From Selenomonas sp. GACV-9 (GTDB taxonomy: Bacteria > Bacillota > Negativicutes > Selenomonadales > Selenomonadaceae), in the NCBI GenBank assembly GCA_900116485.1, contig FPAX01000015.1, positions 1 through 53,337 of the forward strand: 53,337 nt of DNA, in the 5' to 3' direction. How positions within the stretch are numbered: position 1 is the first letter of the stretch; each line of letters begins with the position of its first letter. A program made the position numbers and the translations under genes. The notes beneath the pieces are model-generated. The model ran no database searches. It was not told where the DNA came from and saw only the letters and a program-made list of their open reading frames with translations. Positions 6,766-15,190 of the stretch are shown piece by piece.

Positions 6766-9002
6766 GGGGCTTGGAGTGGCTGGAAAAACTGAAAAACACC
6801 TTCCATTCCTCCCGATACAGGGTGAAAGTCCCCACGGTGCTGCAGATGGAGGCTACGGAGTGCGGGGCGGCGGCGCTGGGCATGGTGCTGGCTCATTTTG
6901 GCCTTTGGGTGCCCTTGGAAAAGCTCCGGGCTGAGTGCGGGGTGAACCGGGATGGCTCTAAGGCCAGCTGCGTGATAAAGGCTGCCCGGAACCGGGGCTG
7001 CGAGGCCGACGGCTACCGCTGGAGCGCCAATGACCTCTTGGAGCTATGCGAGGAGGATCAGCCGTTTCCCCTCATCATCCACTGGGAGTTCAACCATTTC
7101 GTGGTGTTGGAAGGGATCGAGAAAGGCAAGGCCTACTTGAATGACCCTGCCATGGGACGCCGCACTGTGCCCTGGGAGGAATTTCGCACCTCTTATACTG
7201 GCGTGTCTTTGCAGATCCTGCCGGGACCGGAATTTCAAAAAGAAGGTGCCCGCTACAACGTGTTCAAGGATATGGCCAGGAAACTCCTGCAGGATCGTTG
7301 GGCCTTGCTGTTCATCCTGATCCTGGAATTCTGTGCCATTATTCCGGGACTGGCGGGGCCGGTCATGAGCCAGATCTTTTTGGACGATATCCTGACCCGC
7401 AAGCATCCTGACTGGATGACGAATTTCATGCTGGCCATGACTGTGTCCTTCATCCTCTCGGGCATTATGACCTGGCTGCGGGCCGTAGTATTGACCCAGT
7501 GGCAGCGCAAACTGACTTTGGCAGATTCCTCCAGCTATTTCTGGCATCTGCTGAAGCTGCCCATGCAGTTCTTTCATCAGCGCTATGCTGCTGAGGTGGC
7601 AGGCCGCGTGGGGTTCAACCAGTCTATTGCCGGGGTCCTGTCGGGGCCTGCGGCCACGGCAGTGCTGGACTTCTTTGTGGCTGTGTTTTACCTGCTTTTG
7701 CTGCTGCAATACAATGTGACGCTTACCCTTATCGGCGTGGCCTTCAGCTCCGTGGAAATCGCCCTGTTCTTTGCCATGCGGCGTCATCTTACGGATCTCA
7801 ACATGCGTATCCAGCAGGATGCAGGCAAGGCCTACGGTGTGGCCATGAACGGCCTGCGCATGATCGAGACTATCAAGGCCAGCGGGGACGAGGCAGATTT
7901 TTTCACCAAGTGGTCAGGCTATCAGACCAAAGTGCTGATGGCCTCTCAGGAAACGGCTCTCTGGGCCATGTCTGTGAAATTATTGCCCACTTTGCTGGCG
8001 GGAGTCAATGGGGCTCTCATCATGACCATTGGCGGTTTCTCCATCATGGAGGGGGCTATGACTGCAGGTATGTTCATGGCCTTCCAAAGTCTCATGGGCA
8101 GCTTCCAGGCCCCGGTGAATGCTTTGGTGGGCCTTGGATCCACCTTGCAGACTACGGAAATGCAGATGCAGAGACTCAACGATGTGCGCTGCTATGAAGT
8201 GGACAGCCTGAATTTCCCAGCGGAAGAAGGAGAGACGACGCTCACTCGTGACAGGCTCTCTGGGGATCTGGAATTGAAAGATGTGAGCTTTGGCTACAGC
8301 CCATTGGAAAAGCCACTGCTGGAGCATTTCACTCTCCATGCCCGCCCCGGTCAGTGGGTGGCTGTGGTGGGTGCCTCCGGCAGCGGCAAGAGTACCCTGG
8401 CCAAGATTGTCACAGGACTCTATGAGGAGTGGGGCGGCGAGGTGCTCTTTGATGGCATACCCCGGCGGCAGCTGCCCCGTAAGGTAGTGGTGGCTTCTCT
8501 TGCCGCTGTAGACCAGGATATCTTCCTGCTTTCTGGCACGGTGGCAGAAAATATCGCCCTTTTCGACAAGACCGCCCGCCGCAGTGATATTGTGGAGGCT
8601 GCCAAGGATGCCTGCATCCATGAGGATATCTTGAAACTCAACGGCGGCTATGAGGCCAATATCCAGGAGGGCGGCGTAAACTTCTCCGGGGGCCAGCGGC
8701 AGAGATTGGAGATAGCCAGGGCGCTGGCGGTGAATCCCTCCATCTTAGTCTTGGACGAAGCTACCTCTGCTCTCGATCCCATTACGGAGAAACAGGTGCT
8801 GGATAATATCCGCCATAGGGGCTGCACCTGCCTTATCGTGGCGCACAGGCTTTCCACCATCAGGGACTGTGATGAGATCATCGTGCTGTCCCAAGGCAAG
8901 ATCGTGGAGCGGGGCACCCACAGGCAGATGATCGAGCAGGATGGGCCGTATAGCAGGCTCATTGAGGAAAGGGAAAACGAGGAATTGGAGCAGATGGAGT
9001 GA
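6762..9002 (+). CDS. peptidase-containing ABC exporter, NHLM type (C39 peptidase + permease + ATPase)
   Basis: About 746 residues from a GTG at 6762 that overlaps the previous stop (GTGA) with GAGGGG upstream; a GTG at 6747 is also open. Residues about 20-145 are a C39 peptidase: MEATECGAAAL gives the catalytic Cys (about 34), NHFVVLEG the His (about 112) and LNDPAMG the Asp (about 128). Six transmembrane segments occupy about 180-450. The ATPase follows, with Walker A GASGSGKST, signature FSGGQRQRLEIARAL and Walker B ILVLDEATSALD. Such proteins cut a leader after a double-glycine-like site while exporting the peptide. All catalytic and nucleotide-binding motifs are intact. It is the maturation and export core of the island. 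Confidence 0.92.
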   Translation: MRGLEWLEKLKNTFHSSRYRVKVPTVLQMEATECGAAALGMVLAHFGLWVPLEKLRAECGVNRDGSKASCVIKAARNRGCEADGYRWSANDLLELCEEDQPFPLIIHWEFNHFVVLEGIEKGKAYLNDPAMGRRTVPWEEFRTSYTGVSLQILPGPEFQKEGARYNVFKDMARKLLQDRWALLFILILEFCAIIPGLAGPVMSQIFLDDILTRKHPDWMTNFMLAMTVSFILSGIMTWLRAVVLTQWQRKLTLADSSSYFWHLLKLPMQFFHQRYAAEVAGRVGFNQSIAGVLSGPAATAVLDFFVAVFYLLLLLQYNVTLTLIGVAFSSVEIALFFAMRRHLTDLNMRIQQDAGKAYGVAMNGLRMIETIKASGDEADFFTKWSGYQTKVLMASQETALWAMSVKLLPTLLAGVNGALIMTIGGFSIMEGAMTAGMFMAFQSLMGSFQAPVNALVGLGSTLQTTEMQMQRLNDVRCYEVDSLNFPAEEGETTLTRDRLSGDLELKDVSFGYSPLEKPLLEHFTLHARPGQWVAVVGASGSGKSTLAKIVTGLYEEWGGEVLFDGIPRRQLPRKVVVASLAAVDQDIFLLSGTVAENIALFDKTARRSDIVEAAKDACIHEDILKLNGGYEANIQEGGVNFSGGQRQRLEIARALAVNPSILVLDEATSALDPITEKQVLDNIRHRGCTCLIVAHRLSTIRDCDEIIVLSQGKIVERGTHRQMIEQDGPYSRLIEERENEELEQME

Positions 9003-9006
9003 CTCT

Positions 9007-11799
9007 ATGGATAAGAAGAAATTACTCTCAGGCGAGCGCTTCTTCCTGACGGAGGACACAGGCTTCTGGCGCCTCCTCTCCGGACGGGCAGAGGTTTATG
9101 CCACTACCCGGCGGGAGGCGGACATTTCCTTTCACCAGTGCTACCTGATCGATAGGGAGCCAGGGGAAGCTGTTTTCCCTGCTTTGGACGAGTTTGGGGA
9201 AATCCGCATGCAGGTTTACGGCCTGGAGGATGGGGAGCTGGAATTCGTGCCCTGGAGGCAGGCGGGGGTGGAGGAACTGCGCGCCCTCATGCAGGATTGG
9301 TTTGCTGCCCTGATCAGGATCAACTGGCTGCGCCTCATGGCGGACAAGGGGGACGATATGCTCCAGTTGTGGCGCAAGCCTGGGCTCTTTGCCGAGGATG
9401 GCAGCCAGGAAAAACTGCTAGACTCCTTCCGGCAGCATGAAGAAATACTGGCCATGCTCATAGGCATCCGTTTCGGAGCCAGCGACAAGCGTCTTTCCCG
9501 GCATATCCGCAGGCGGGAAATGGCCAAGAAGATGCTGGTGGAAAACGGCATCAGAAGTCTTATGGGCGAGGAGCAGCTTTTCTACGGACAAAGCGAGCAG
9601 GAAAGGAGCAGCAAGTTCCTGCTGGATGCTACCTTTGCCGTGTGTCAGGCCGCGGAGAAGCTGAAGATGCCCACAGAGGCCATCACCCTTACGGAGGAAA
9701 ACGCCCGCGGCCTTGATGACGTGGCTTTGCTGCGCCGCCTCATGCAGAAGGGCAATATGCAGATGCGGCTGGTAGACCTGCCAGAGGGCTGGTATAAAAA
9801 GGATACGGGGGTCATGCTTGGCTTCTACACGCCTCCCGGCAGCCAGACCAAGGAAATAGCCGCCCTGCTGCCTGATGATCCTGAGCATTACCGGCTGGTA
9901 TATGCCGGGAGTCCTCAGGGTATTGAGGTAAATGAAGAAACTGCCAAAGCTATTGCCAAAGATGCGTTCCAATGCTTTGCAGGCTTTCCGGCCAGAGCCT
10001 TGAAGCTCTGGGATCTCATCAAGTTCATGTTCCGCCAGTGCTGGCTGGCGGATTACCGCACCATTCTGGTGTGCAGTCTTTTTGCAGGACTTATACCATT
10101 GGCTACGCCTATCATCACGGAAACCATTTTCCAGGATATCATTCCCATCCTGGACAGGCAGGGGTTGGCCACTGTCACCCAGGCCCTGATGGTCACCAGC
10201 TTCACTACGGCAGCCCTGTCCATTGTGCGCTCCATTGCGGTGCTGCGCATATCAAACCGCATTGAGGTGGCGGCAGAGGCGGCCATGTGGGGGCGGCTTA
10301 TGAGCCTGCCGGCCAGATTCTTCCGCCGCTTCACCGTGGGGGAACTGGCCAGCCGTATGGGCGGCATCGGCATTGCCAAGGGCCTGGCCTCGGGCGAGTT
10401 TGCCACATCCATCCTCTCATTTATCTTCTCTTTCTGGAGCATTTTCCTCATGTGTTACTACAGCCTGAAGCTGACGGCGGCGGCCATAGGCGTCTGGGCA
10501 GTGTATTCCGTTTTCGTGGCCTTAGTGCTGCGGCGGGTGCTGTTCTTCCAGCGGAAGATCATCGAGGCAGGCAATAAGTCCGCCGGCACCGTCCAGCAGA
10601 TCTTTGCCGGGCTGCCCAAATTCCGGGTTCAGGGGGCGGAGGAGCAGGCCTACAGCCTCTGGACCCAGACCTTCGGGGAGCATTGGAACTGGAGCCTGAA
10701 GCTCAGATGGCAGGACAACTACACCTCGATCATCGCCAGCATTCAGCCCTTTGTGCTCACCATGATCCTCTACTGGATTGCCGTTTACGGCATGAATGAA
10801 GTAGGGCCGGACGGCAGGACGGTGCAGAATGGTATTGGCTATGCGCAGTTCATCGCCTTCAACGCGGCCTATTCCAGCTTCAACGGAGTTATCGGCGGGG
10901 TGCTGGGCCTCATCAGCCAGTACTTTGCCATCCAGCCCCAGCTGGAGAATTTGCGGCCCATTCTGGAGGCGGTGCCTGAGACCACCGGGGAAAAGCAGGA
11001 GGCAGGACAGCTTTCCGGTTCCCTGGAGGTTAGCCATCTCTCCTTTGCCTACACTCATGTGCTGCCAGATCCCAAGGGCGACGTGGTGGAGGTGGAAGGA
11101 GATGAGGTTCTGAAGGATGTGAGCTTTTCCATTGCTGCCGGAGAGCATGTGGCCATTGTGGGCAAGTCCGGCAGTGGCAAGAGCACTCTGGTGCGGCTGC
11201 TCTTAGGCTTTGAGGTTCCCAAGCGGGGCAGCATCACCTTTGACGGACAGGATCTTTCCGAGCTATCCTTGCCCTCTGTCCGCTCCCAGATGGGAGTGGT
11301 ACTGCAGAATGGCCAGCTCATGACGGGCGATATCTATACGAATATTGTCGGTACCAAGATGCTTACCCAGGACGATGCCTGGGAGGCTGCTGAGGCGGCA
11401 GGCATTGCTGAGGATATTGCCCAGATGCTCATGGGCATGCAGACGGTAATCAGTGAGGGCAGCAGCAATATCTCCGGTGGGCAGAGGCAGAGAATCCTTA
11501 TTGCCAGAGCGCTGGCTGGAAAGCCTGCCATCCTTATTTTTGACGAAGCTACCAGCGCTCTGGACAACCGCTCCCAGGCCATAGTGACCCGCAGTCTTGA
11601 TAAACTCAAGGCCACCCGCATCATCGTGGCCCATCGTCTGTCGACCATCAGGAAATGTGACCGGATCATCGTCATGGATGATGGCCGCGTGGCAGAGACA
11701 GGCAGCTTCGACGAACTGGTGGCAAAAGGCGGGCTCTTTGCAGATCTGGTAAAGCGGCAGGTAACGGGCAGGCAGCCCAGGAAGGTGAATCTTTCATGA
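9007..11799 (+). CDS. second ABC exporter of the NHLM system (no peptidase)
   Basis: 930 residues from the ATG at 9007, five bases after the preceding stop. The first 330 residues or so are a soluble region without a C39 peptidase; part of it looks like the cyclic-nucleotide-binding-like and linker region usual for this NHLM subfamily (TIGR03797). Six transmembrane segments lie at about 345-620. The C-terminal ATPase has Walker A GKSGSGKST, signature NISGGQRQRILIARAL and Walker B ILIFDEATSALD. It sits directly behind the peptidase transporter, as in described NHLM clusters, and the two may form a heteromeric exporter. The next gene starts within its stop codon (ATGA at 11796). Confidence 0.88.
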   Translation: MDKKKLLSGERFFLTEDTGFWRLLSGRAEVYATTRREADISFHQCYLIDREPGEAVFPALDEFGEIRMQVYGLEDGELEFVPWRQAGVEELRALMQDWFAALIRINWLRLMADKGDDMLQLWRKPGLFAEDGSQEKLLDSFRQHEEILAMLIGIRFGASDKRLSRHIRRREMAKKMLVENGIRSLMGEEQLFYGQSEQERSSKFLLDATFAVCQAAEKLKMPTEAITLTEENARGLDDVALLRRLMQKGNMQMRLVDLPEGWYKKDTGVMLGFYTPPGSQTKEIAALLPDDPEHYRLVYAGSPQGIEVNEETAKAIAKDAFQCFAGFPARALKLWDLIKFMFRQCWLADYRTILVCSLFAGLIPLATPIITETIFQDIIPILDRQGLATVTQALMVTSFTTAALSIVRSIAVLRISNRIEVAAEAAMWGRLMSLPARFFRRFTVGELASRMGGIGIAKGLASGEFATSILSFIFSFWSIFLMCYYSLKLTAAAIGVWAVYSVFVALVLRRVLFFQRKIIEAGNKSAGTVQQIFAGLPKFRVQGAEEQAYSLWTQTFGEHWNWSLKLRWQDNYTSIIASIQPFVLTMILYWIAVYGMNEVGPDGRTVQNGIGYAQFIAFNAAYSSFNGVIGGVLGLISQYFAIQPQLENLRPILEAVPETTGEKQEAGQLSGSLEVSHLSFAYTHVLPDPKGDVVEVEGDEVLKDVSFSIAAGEHVAIVGKSGSGKSTLVRLLLGFEVPKRGSITFDGQDLSELSLPSVRSQMGVVLQNGQLMTGDIYTNIVGTKMLTQDDAWEAAEAAGIAEDIAQMLMGMQTVISEGSSNISGGQRQRILIARALAGKPAILIFDEATSALDNRSQAIVTRSLDKLKATRIIVAHRLSTIRKCDRIIVMDDGRVAETGSFDELVAKGGLFADLVKRQVTGRQPRKVNLS

Positions 11800-13289
11800 A
11801 AAAATCCATACTTTTGATTCCGGTAATATGCACGGCACTAGCTTTTCCTTTTTCTACCGCCCAAGCGGAAACCGTGGGCCTTACGCTGGCTGACAGCATC
11901 AAGATGGCCCTCCATAGTGATGAAAGCATCGAAGGGGCCCAGGCGGGCAGGGCGGCAGCTCTGTATGGCTGGAAGGCTGCACGCCGGCAGAAAGGGCCTA
12001 CGGTGAACTGGAATTCCCAAGCCTACCGCATCGGGGGACGCAATTACGAAGCGGCGAATGAAGCCCATAGCCGTTATGGCAATCCTCATGTGGTCACGAA
12101 AAAGACTGTCACAGGCTACGTTTTTGATAACGAAGGTTTTCCAGTGGTTTCCGAGCAGTCCAATACGGTGGGCTCTTACGCATACAAGAACACCTTTGCC
12201 AACAGCTGGAACCTCAGCATTCCTATCTATACCGGGGGGCAGCTGGAAAACCAGATCAAGGCGGGGGGCTACCAGTTGAACAGGGCTGACCTCACCGTGG
12301 AGAATGCTCGTCAGACCGTGCGCTATCAGGCAGCTGAGAGCTATGCCGAGCTCCTGCATTATGAAAACCTGGCCCAGGTGGCCAGGGAGGCAGTGGATAT
12401 GGGCAGAAAGCAGATGGATATCATCCGGGCGCAGTTCGAGGAAGGGGCAGTGGCAGAGGCGGATATGCTCACCATGAATGTGAGCCTGGCCAATTACCGG
12501 CAGAATCTGGTACAGGCCGAGGCTCAGGTGGCCATAGCTAAATCGGTACTAGCCAGTATCGTGGGGCTTCCCCAGGACACGGATGTGGAGCCATTGGATT
12601 ATTTTTCCTATGAGCCTTACGGCAAAGATTTGCCCGACTGTGAGGCCTACGCCCTGGCCCATCGGCCTGATGGGCTGGCCGCAGACTACGATATCAAGGC
12701 AGCCCAGGCCCGGAAGGCAGCAGCCAAGGCCGGTTGGAGTCCCCAAGTCACAGGGGTGGCCAACCAGGCCATTGCCAGCAATTCCCCCTTTGCCAGCGAG
12801 CGCAGCAATGCCTGGGAGGCAGGCATTGCTCTCAGCTGGAATATCTTTGATAACGGCGTTACCTCAGCGAATGTGCAGGCGGCTGCTTCGGCAGTGAACC
12901 AATACGAGGCCGAAGCCCGACGGACGAAAAAAGCCATCCGGCTGGAAACCCGCAGGGTCTACCTGCAGATGAAGGCGGCGGAGCAGAATATCAAGGAAAC
13001 CGCTCTGGTCATCCAGCAGGCTGAGGACAGTTATAAGATTGCCCAGGTGCGCTATGAGGAGGGCGTGGACATCCTGCTTTCCGTGACCGATGCCCAGGAC
13101 AAGCTCACCCAGGCCAAGTTCAACTACATGACAGCCCTTTATCAGTACAATCTCTACCGGGCTTCCCTGGAAAAGGCCATGGGGGTGCCTGTAGGTTTTG
13201 ACGCGCTTGCCTATACGGAGGCAGAGCAGGCAGGTGCCTCTGCCGATAAGGCGCTGCAGGCTGCCGGGCTGAGAGAGGAGGCACCATGA
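11796..13289 (+). CDS. TolC-family outer-membrane channel
   Basis: 497 residues with a signal peptide ending near TAQA (about 24). Two internally similar halves of long alpha-helical, Ala/Gln/Glu-rich sequence surround short beta segments. The first half has LTLADSIKMALHSDESIEGAQAG, and the second has ALSWNIFDNGVTSANVQAA followed by YKIAQVRYEEGVDILLSVTDAQ, typical of outer-membrane efflux proteins. A stretch at about 65-125 with many Tyr/Asn/Val residues is an insertion. The ATGA overlap with the ABC gene and with the sigma-factor gene downstream puts it in one operon. It supplies the outer-membrane exit for the exporter, which a monoderm NHLM system would not need. Confidence 0.9.
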   Translation: MKKSILLIPVICTALAFPFSTAQAETVGLTLADSIKMALHSDESIEGAQAGRAAALYGWKAARRQKGPTVNWNSQAYRIGGRNYEAANEAHSRYGNPHVVTKKTVTGYVFDNEGFPVVSEQSNTVGSYAYKNTFANSWNLSIPIYTGGQLENQIKAGGYQLNRADLTVENARQTVRYQAAESYAELLHYENLAQVAREAVDMGRKQMDIIRAQFEEGAVAEADMLTMNVSLANYRQNLVQAEAQVAIAKSVLASIVGLPQDTDVEPLDYFSYEPYGKDLPDCEAYALAHRPDGLAADYDIKAAQARKAAAKAGWSPQVTGVANQAIASNSPFASERSNAWEAGIALSWNIFDNGVTSANVQAAASAVNQYEAEARRTKKAIRLETRRVYLQMKAAEQNIKETALVIQQAEDSYKIAQVRYEEGVDILLSVTDAQDKLTQAKFNYMTALYQYNLYRASLEKAMGVPVGFDALAYTEAEQAGASADKALQAAGLREEAP

Positions 13290-13858
13290 GCAGGTTAACT
13301 GTCATGCCGGGAAAGATGGGCATTGACCCCTGGGGGCGGCTGGCGGTGCAGGCCGTCACCGATGAAGAGGCTTTCACCCGGCTCTATGAGCATTTCTTCC
13401 CCAGGGTCTATCAGTTCCTGTTGAAGAAGACCAGGGACAGCTATTTGGCTGATGAGCTGGTGGAGTCAGCCTTCCTTCGCATGTATGAGCACCTTTCCCA
13501 GTACGACCCAGAGAAGGGGGCCTTTTCCACCTGGCTGTTCCGCATCGCCAAGAATGTGGTTAGCTCTCATTTTGCCAGCAAGGCCGTTACCATGCAGGCC
13601 CCTTGGGATGATGCGTTCGACCCTGCTGCTCCGGCCGAGGAAAATCCGGAGAAGCAGGCACTGTCTAAAGAGCGGCAGGAAGAGCTGCATGAAGCCATCA
13701 TGCAGCTGCCGGAGCGCCAGCGGCAGATCCTGGAGATGACCTACTGGCTGGAAATGAAGTCGAATGAGATCGCCGCCCAGCTGGGCATGGCTCCAAGCTC
13801 CGTGCGGGTGGCCTTGAAGCAGGCCCGGGAACGGCTGAGGGAACTGCTGAAGGAGTGA
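13286..13858 (+). CDS. ECF-like RNA polymerase sigma-70 family factor
   Basis: 190 residues. Region 2 lies at about 27-95 (FTRLYEHFFPRVYQFLLKKT ... FSTWLFRIAKNVV) and region 4 at about 135-188 (LPERQRQILEMTYW ... PSSVRVALKQARERLREL). There is no region 3, as in extracytoplasmic-function sigma factors. The start overlaps the tolC stop (ATGA). No obvious membrane anti-sigma factor is encoded next to it; the only following gene is the 75-residue peptide at 13976. Inference: it controls the island or the peptide gene. No conserved -35/-10 pair shared by the 4510-4594 and 13860-13975 intergenic regions was convincing by eye. Confidence 0.88.
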   Translation: MSRLTVMPGKMGIDPWGRLAVQAVTDEEAFTRLYEHFFPRVYQFLLKKTRDSYLADELVESAFLRMYEHLSQYDPEKGAFSTWLFRIAKNVVSSHFASKAVTMQAPWDDAFDPAAPAEENPEKQALSKERQEELHEAIMQLPERQRQILEMTYWLEMKSNEIAAQLGMAPSSVRVALKQARERLRELLKE

Positions 13859-13975
13859 GCTCACGAGTCTTGAAAAACTTGTCTCCTAAACATAACACTT
13901 TCCCATCCTCAGGAGTATAAAGGATAAAGGGAAACAAGCGAGCTACAGAAGCGTATATGGAAGGAGAGAAATACC

Positions 13976-14203
13976 ATGATGGAAGAAAAACTAACCCAGG
14001 AGCTGCAGTCCTTTGACTTTTCCGCTTGCCACCCCGTGAAAGAACGTCTGCTGGGAAAGCTCCTGCAAATGCACAGGCAGGACAACGCCAAGGGCAAGAG
14101 CAAATGGGCCGCCGCCAAAATGAGCGAAGAGGCCTTGGATTGGGTAGCTGCTGCTGGGACACCCACGAACCAGGAGCGGCAGGAACAGAGGAAAGACGAA
14201 TGA
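13976..14203 (+). CDS. small peptide, candidate substrate of the NHLM exporter
   Basis: 75 residues, very polar, with AAGGAGAG upstream of the ATG at 13976 (a second ATG follows directly). The first 30 residues look like a leader helix (FDFSACHPVKERLLGKLLQM). At about 49-62 it reads MSEEALDWVAAAGTP, which resembles the acidic-Leu-Asp plus small-residue cleavage region of Nif11/NHLP-type leaders, where a double-glycine-like pair ends the leader. Cleavage there would release only a charged tail of about 12-14 residues. There is no nitrile-hydratase-like domain and no Cys/Ser/Thr-rich core. Alternatives are a regulator of the sigma factor or a remnant of a larger precursor. It has its own intergenic region and is closed by a strong terminator. 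Confidence 0.55.
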   Translation: MMEEKLTQELQSFDFSACHPVKERLLGKLLQMHRQDNAKGKSKWAAAKMSEEALDWVAAAGTPTNQERQEQRKDE

Positions 14204-14215
14204 TAGGCATAAAAA

Positions 14216-14262
14216 TACCGCCATGCCAGGTTGTGGAGAACCTGCATGGCGGTAATCTTATT
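14216..14262. terminator. bidirectional terminator between the island and the YvyF-like gene
   Basis: TACCGCCATGC.AGGTT pairs with AACCTGCATGGCGGTA around a short loop. There is an A run on the left and a T run on the right, so it can end both convergent genes. Confidence 0.88.
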
Positions 14263-14719
14263 TTTTATCACGTACATCCATCCAGTGGAGCCGGTGTCCT
14301 TTGGTGCGTTGGGCAGCACCAAGCTCTTTGCTGAGTTCTTTCATGCGTTCGCGGGATTTGGCGATTTCGTTCGAGTTGCGCAGTGCCTGGTTGAGCAGAG
14401 CAGCGCAAGCTGGACAGTAGATGCCATGCGAGATTGGTTTACGGCAGCGGCTGCAGGGATAGAGAACCTGACCGCCGTTGGCAAAGAACTGGCCGCGCTG
14501 TACCATGGTCGAAACGAGTTTGAACGTTGCTCCGGTTTCCTTACAGATTTTCTTGATGGTTGAATGGGGATGCTGGCGGACATACTCGATGACGAGTTTT
14601 TCGTTTTCCCGCTGTTTTTCGTAGCATTTGGGGCAGACAGTCATTCTGCCGGAATTATCAACAAACACTTTGCCACATTCTTCACAGTTGCGGAGTGTCG
14701 GCTTTTTCTTCATGATCAT
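14258..14719 (-). CDS. YvyF-like flagellar-operon zinc-ribbon protein
   Basis: 153 residues from the ATG at 14719, placed 9 bases after GGAGG; upstream in-frame GTG and ATG codons are worse placed. The N-terminus has a CxxC..CxxC zinc ribbon (CEECGKVFV ... CPKCYEK). A winged-helix-like region follows (about 37-75), then a second pair of CxxC (CSRCRKPI ... CPACAALL) and a charged C-terminal helix (RERMKELSKEL). The order resembles the YvyF/TIGR03826 proteins of flagellar operons. No other flagellar gene is in the window, so the role here is uncertain. It is transcribed convergently to the export island. Confidence 0.65.
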   Translation of the reverse strand: MIMKKKPTLRNCEECGKVFVDNSGRMTVCPKCYEKQRENEKLVIEYVRQHPHSTIKKICKETGATFKLVSTMVQRGQFFANGGQVLYPCSRCRKPISHGIYCPACAALLNQALRNSNEIAKSRERMKELSKELGAAQRTKGHRLHWMDVRDKK

Positions 14720-14867
14720 AGGGGACACCCTCCTTCCTTGGGTCGGTATAAACGAAAAAATTGTATTATTATTATTATAACATAAATGACAAGTAAATGC
14801 GATAGAATGAGAGAAAATATGAGGCAGGAATTTCTTTTGGACGGGGCGAATATTTATATATCAAGTA

Positions 14868-14881
14868 TGCGCAAAAGCGCA
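14868..14881 (+). promoter_or_regulatory. small hairpin upstream of the 14900 gene
   Basis: Perfect palindrome TGCGC AAAA GCGCA within the AT-rich intergenic region 14729-14899, directly before the ribosome-binding region of the next gene. It could affect translation. The rest of that region shows AT-rich promoter-like sequence and no gene. Confidence 0.35.
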
Positions 14882-14899
14882 GGAAAGAATGTGTGAGAT

Positions 14900-15160
14900 A
14901 TGATCGTATTATCAGAGTTAGCAGCAATCCTGCCCGCTGAGCAGGAAGTCGAAGTAAAGGACTATTGCGGCAAGGCCACAAGGATTCCCGAAAAATATCT
15001 GTGCCTGCCGGTTGGCAGCATGCATACCGAAGCGGAGGCTTTGGTCATTGAGATTGCCGACGTGGACAAGCTGTCCATTGAGGAGATGTGTTCGCTGCTG
15101 TTTACGGGCAAGGGCAAGGAATCCGAGCTGTTCAAGCGGCGTTTTTCGGATGAAGGCTAA
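14900..15160 (+). CDS. small conserved-looking protein of unknown function
   Basis: 86 residues, acidic, with no signal peptide or membrane segment. It reads as a compact alpha/beta domain (ELAAILPAEQEVEVKDYCGK ... LVIEIADVDKLSIEEMC) with a basic tail. The ATG at 14900 has only a weak upstream GTGAG. It lies 30 bases before the HAD phosphatase gene and is probably co-transcribed with it. I do not recognise the family. The codon pattern (GGC and CTG rich) matches the surrounding housekeeping genes, which argues that it is real. Confidence 0.6.
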   Translation: MIVLSELAAILPAEQEVEVKDYCGKATRIPEKYLCLPVGSMHTEAEALVIEIADVDKLSIEEMCSLLFTGKGKESELFKRRFSDEG

Positions 15161-15190
15161 CGCGTCAGAGAAAAGTACAGGTGGAAATAG

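Noticed and set aside
4595..14203. A classical bacteriocin or lanthipeptide gene cluster.
   Set aside because: No modifying enzyme, immunity protein or core peptide with Cys/Ser/Thr is visible; only export and regulation genes and one charged small peptide.
14231..14563. Plus-strand frame of 110 codons after the candidate peptide gene, considered as a further island gene.
   Set aside because: It is antisense to the YvyF-like gene, starts inside the bidirectional terminator and has no family resemblance.
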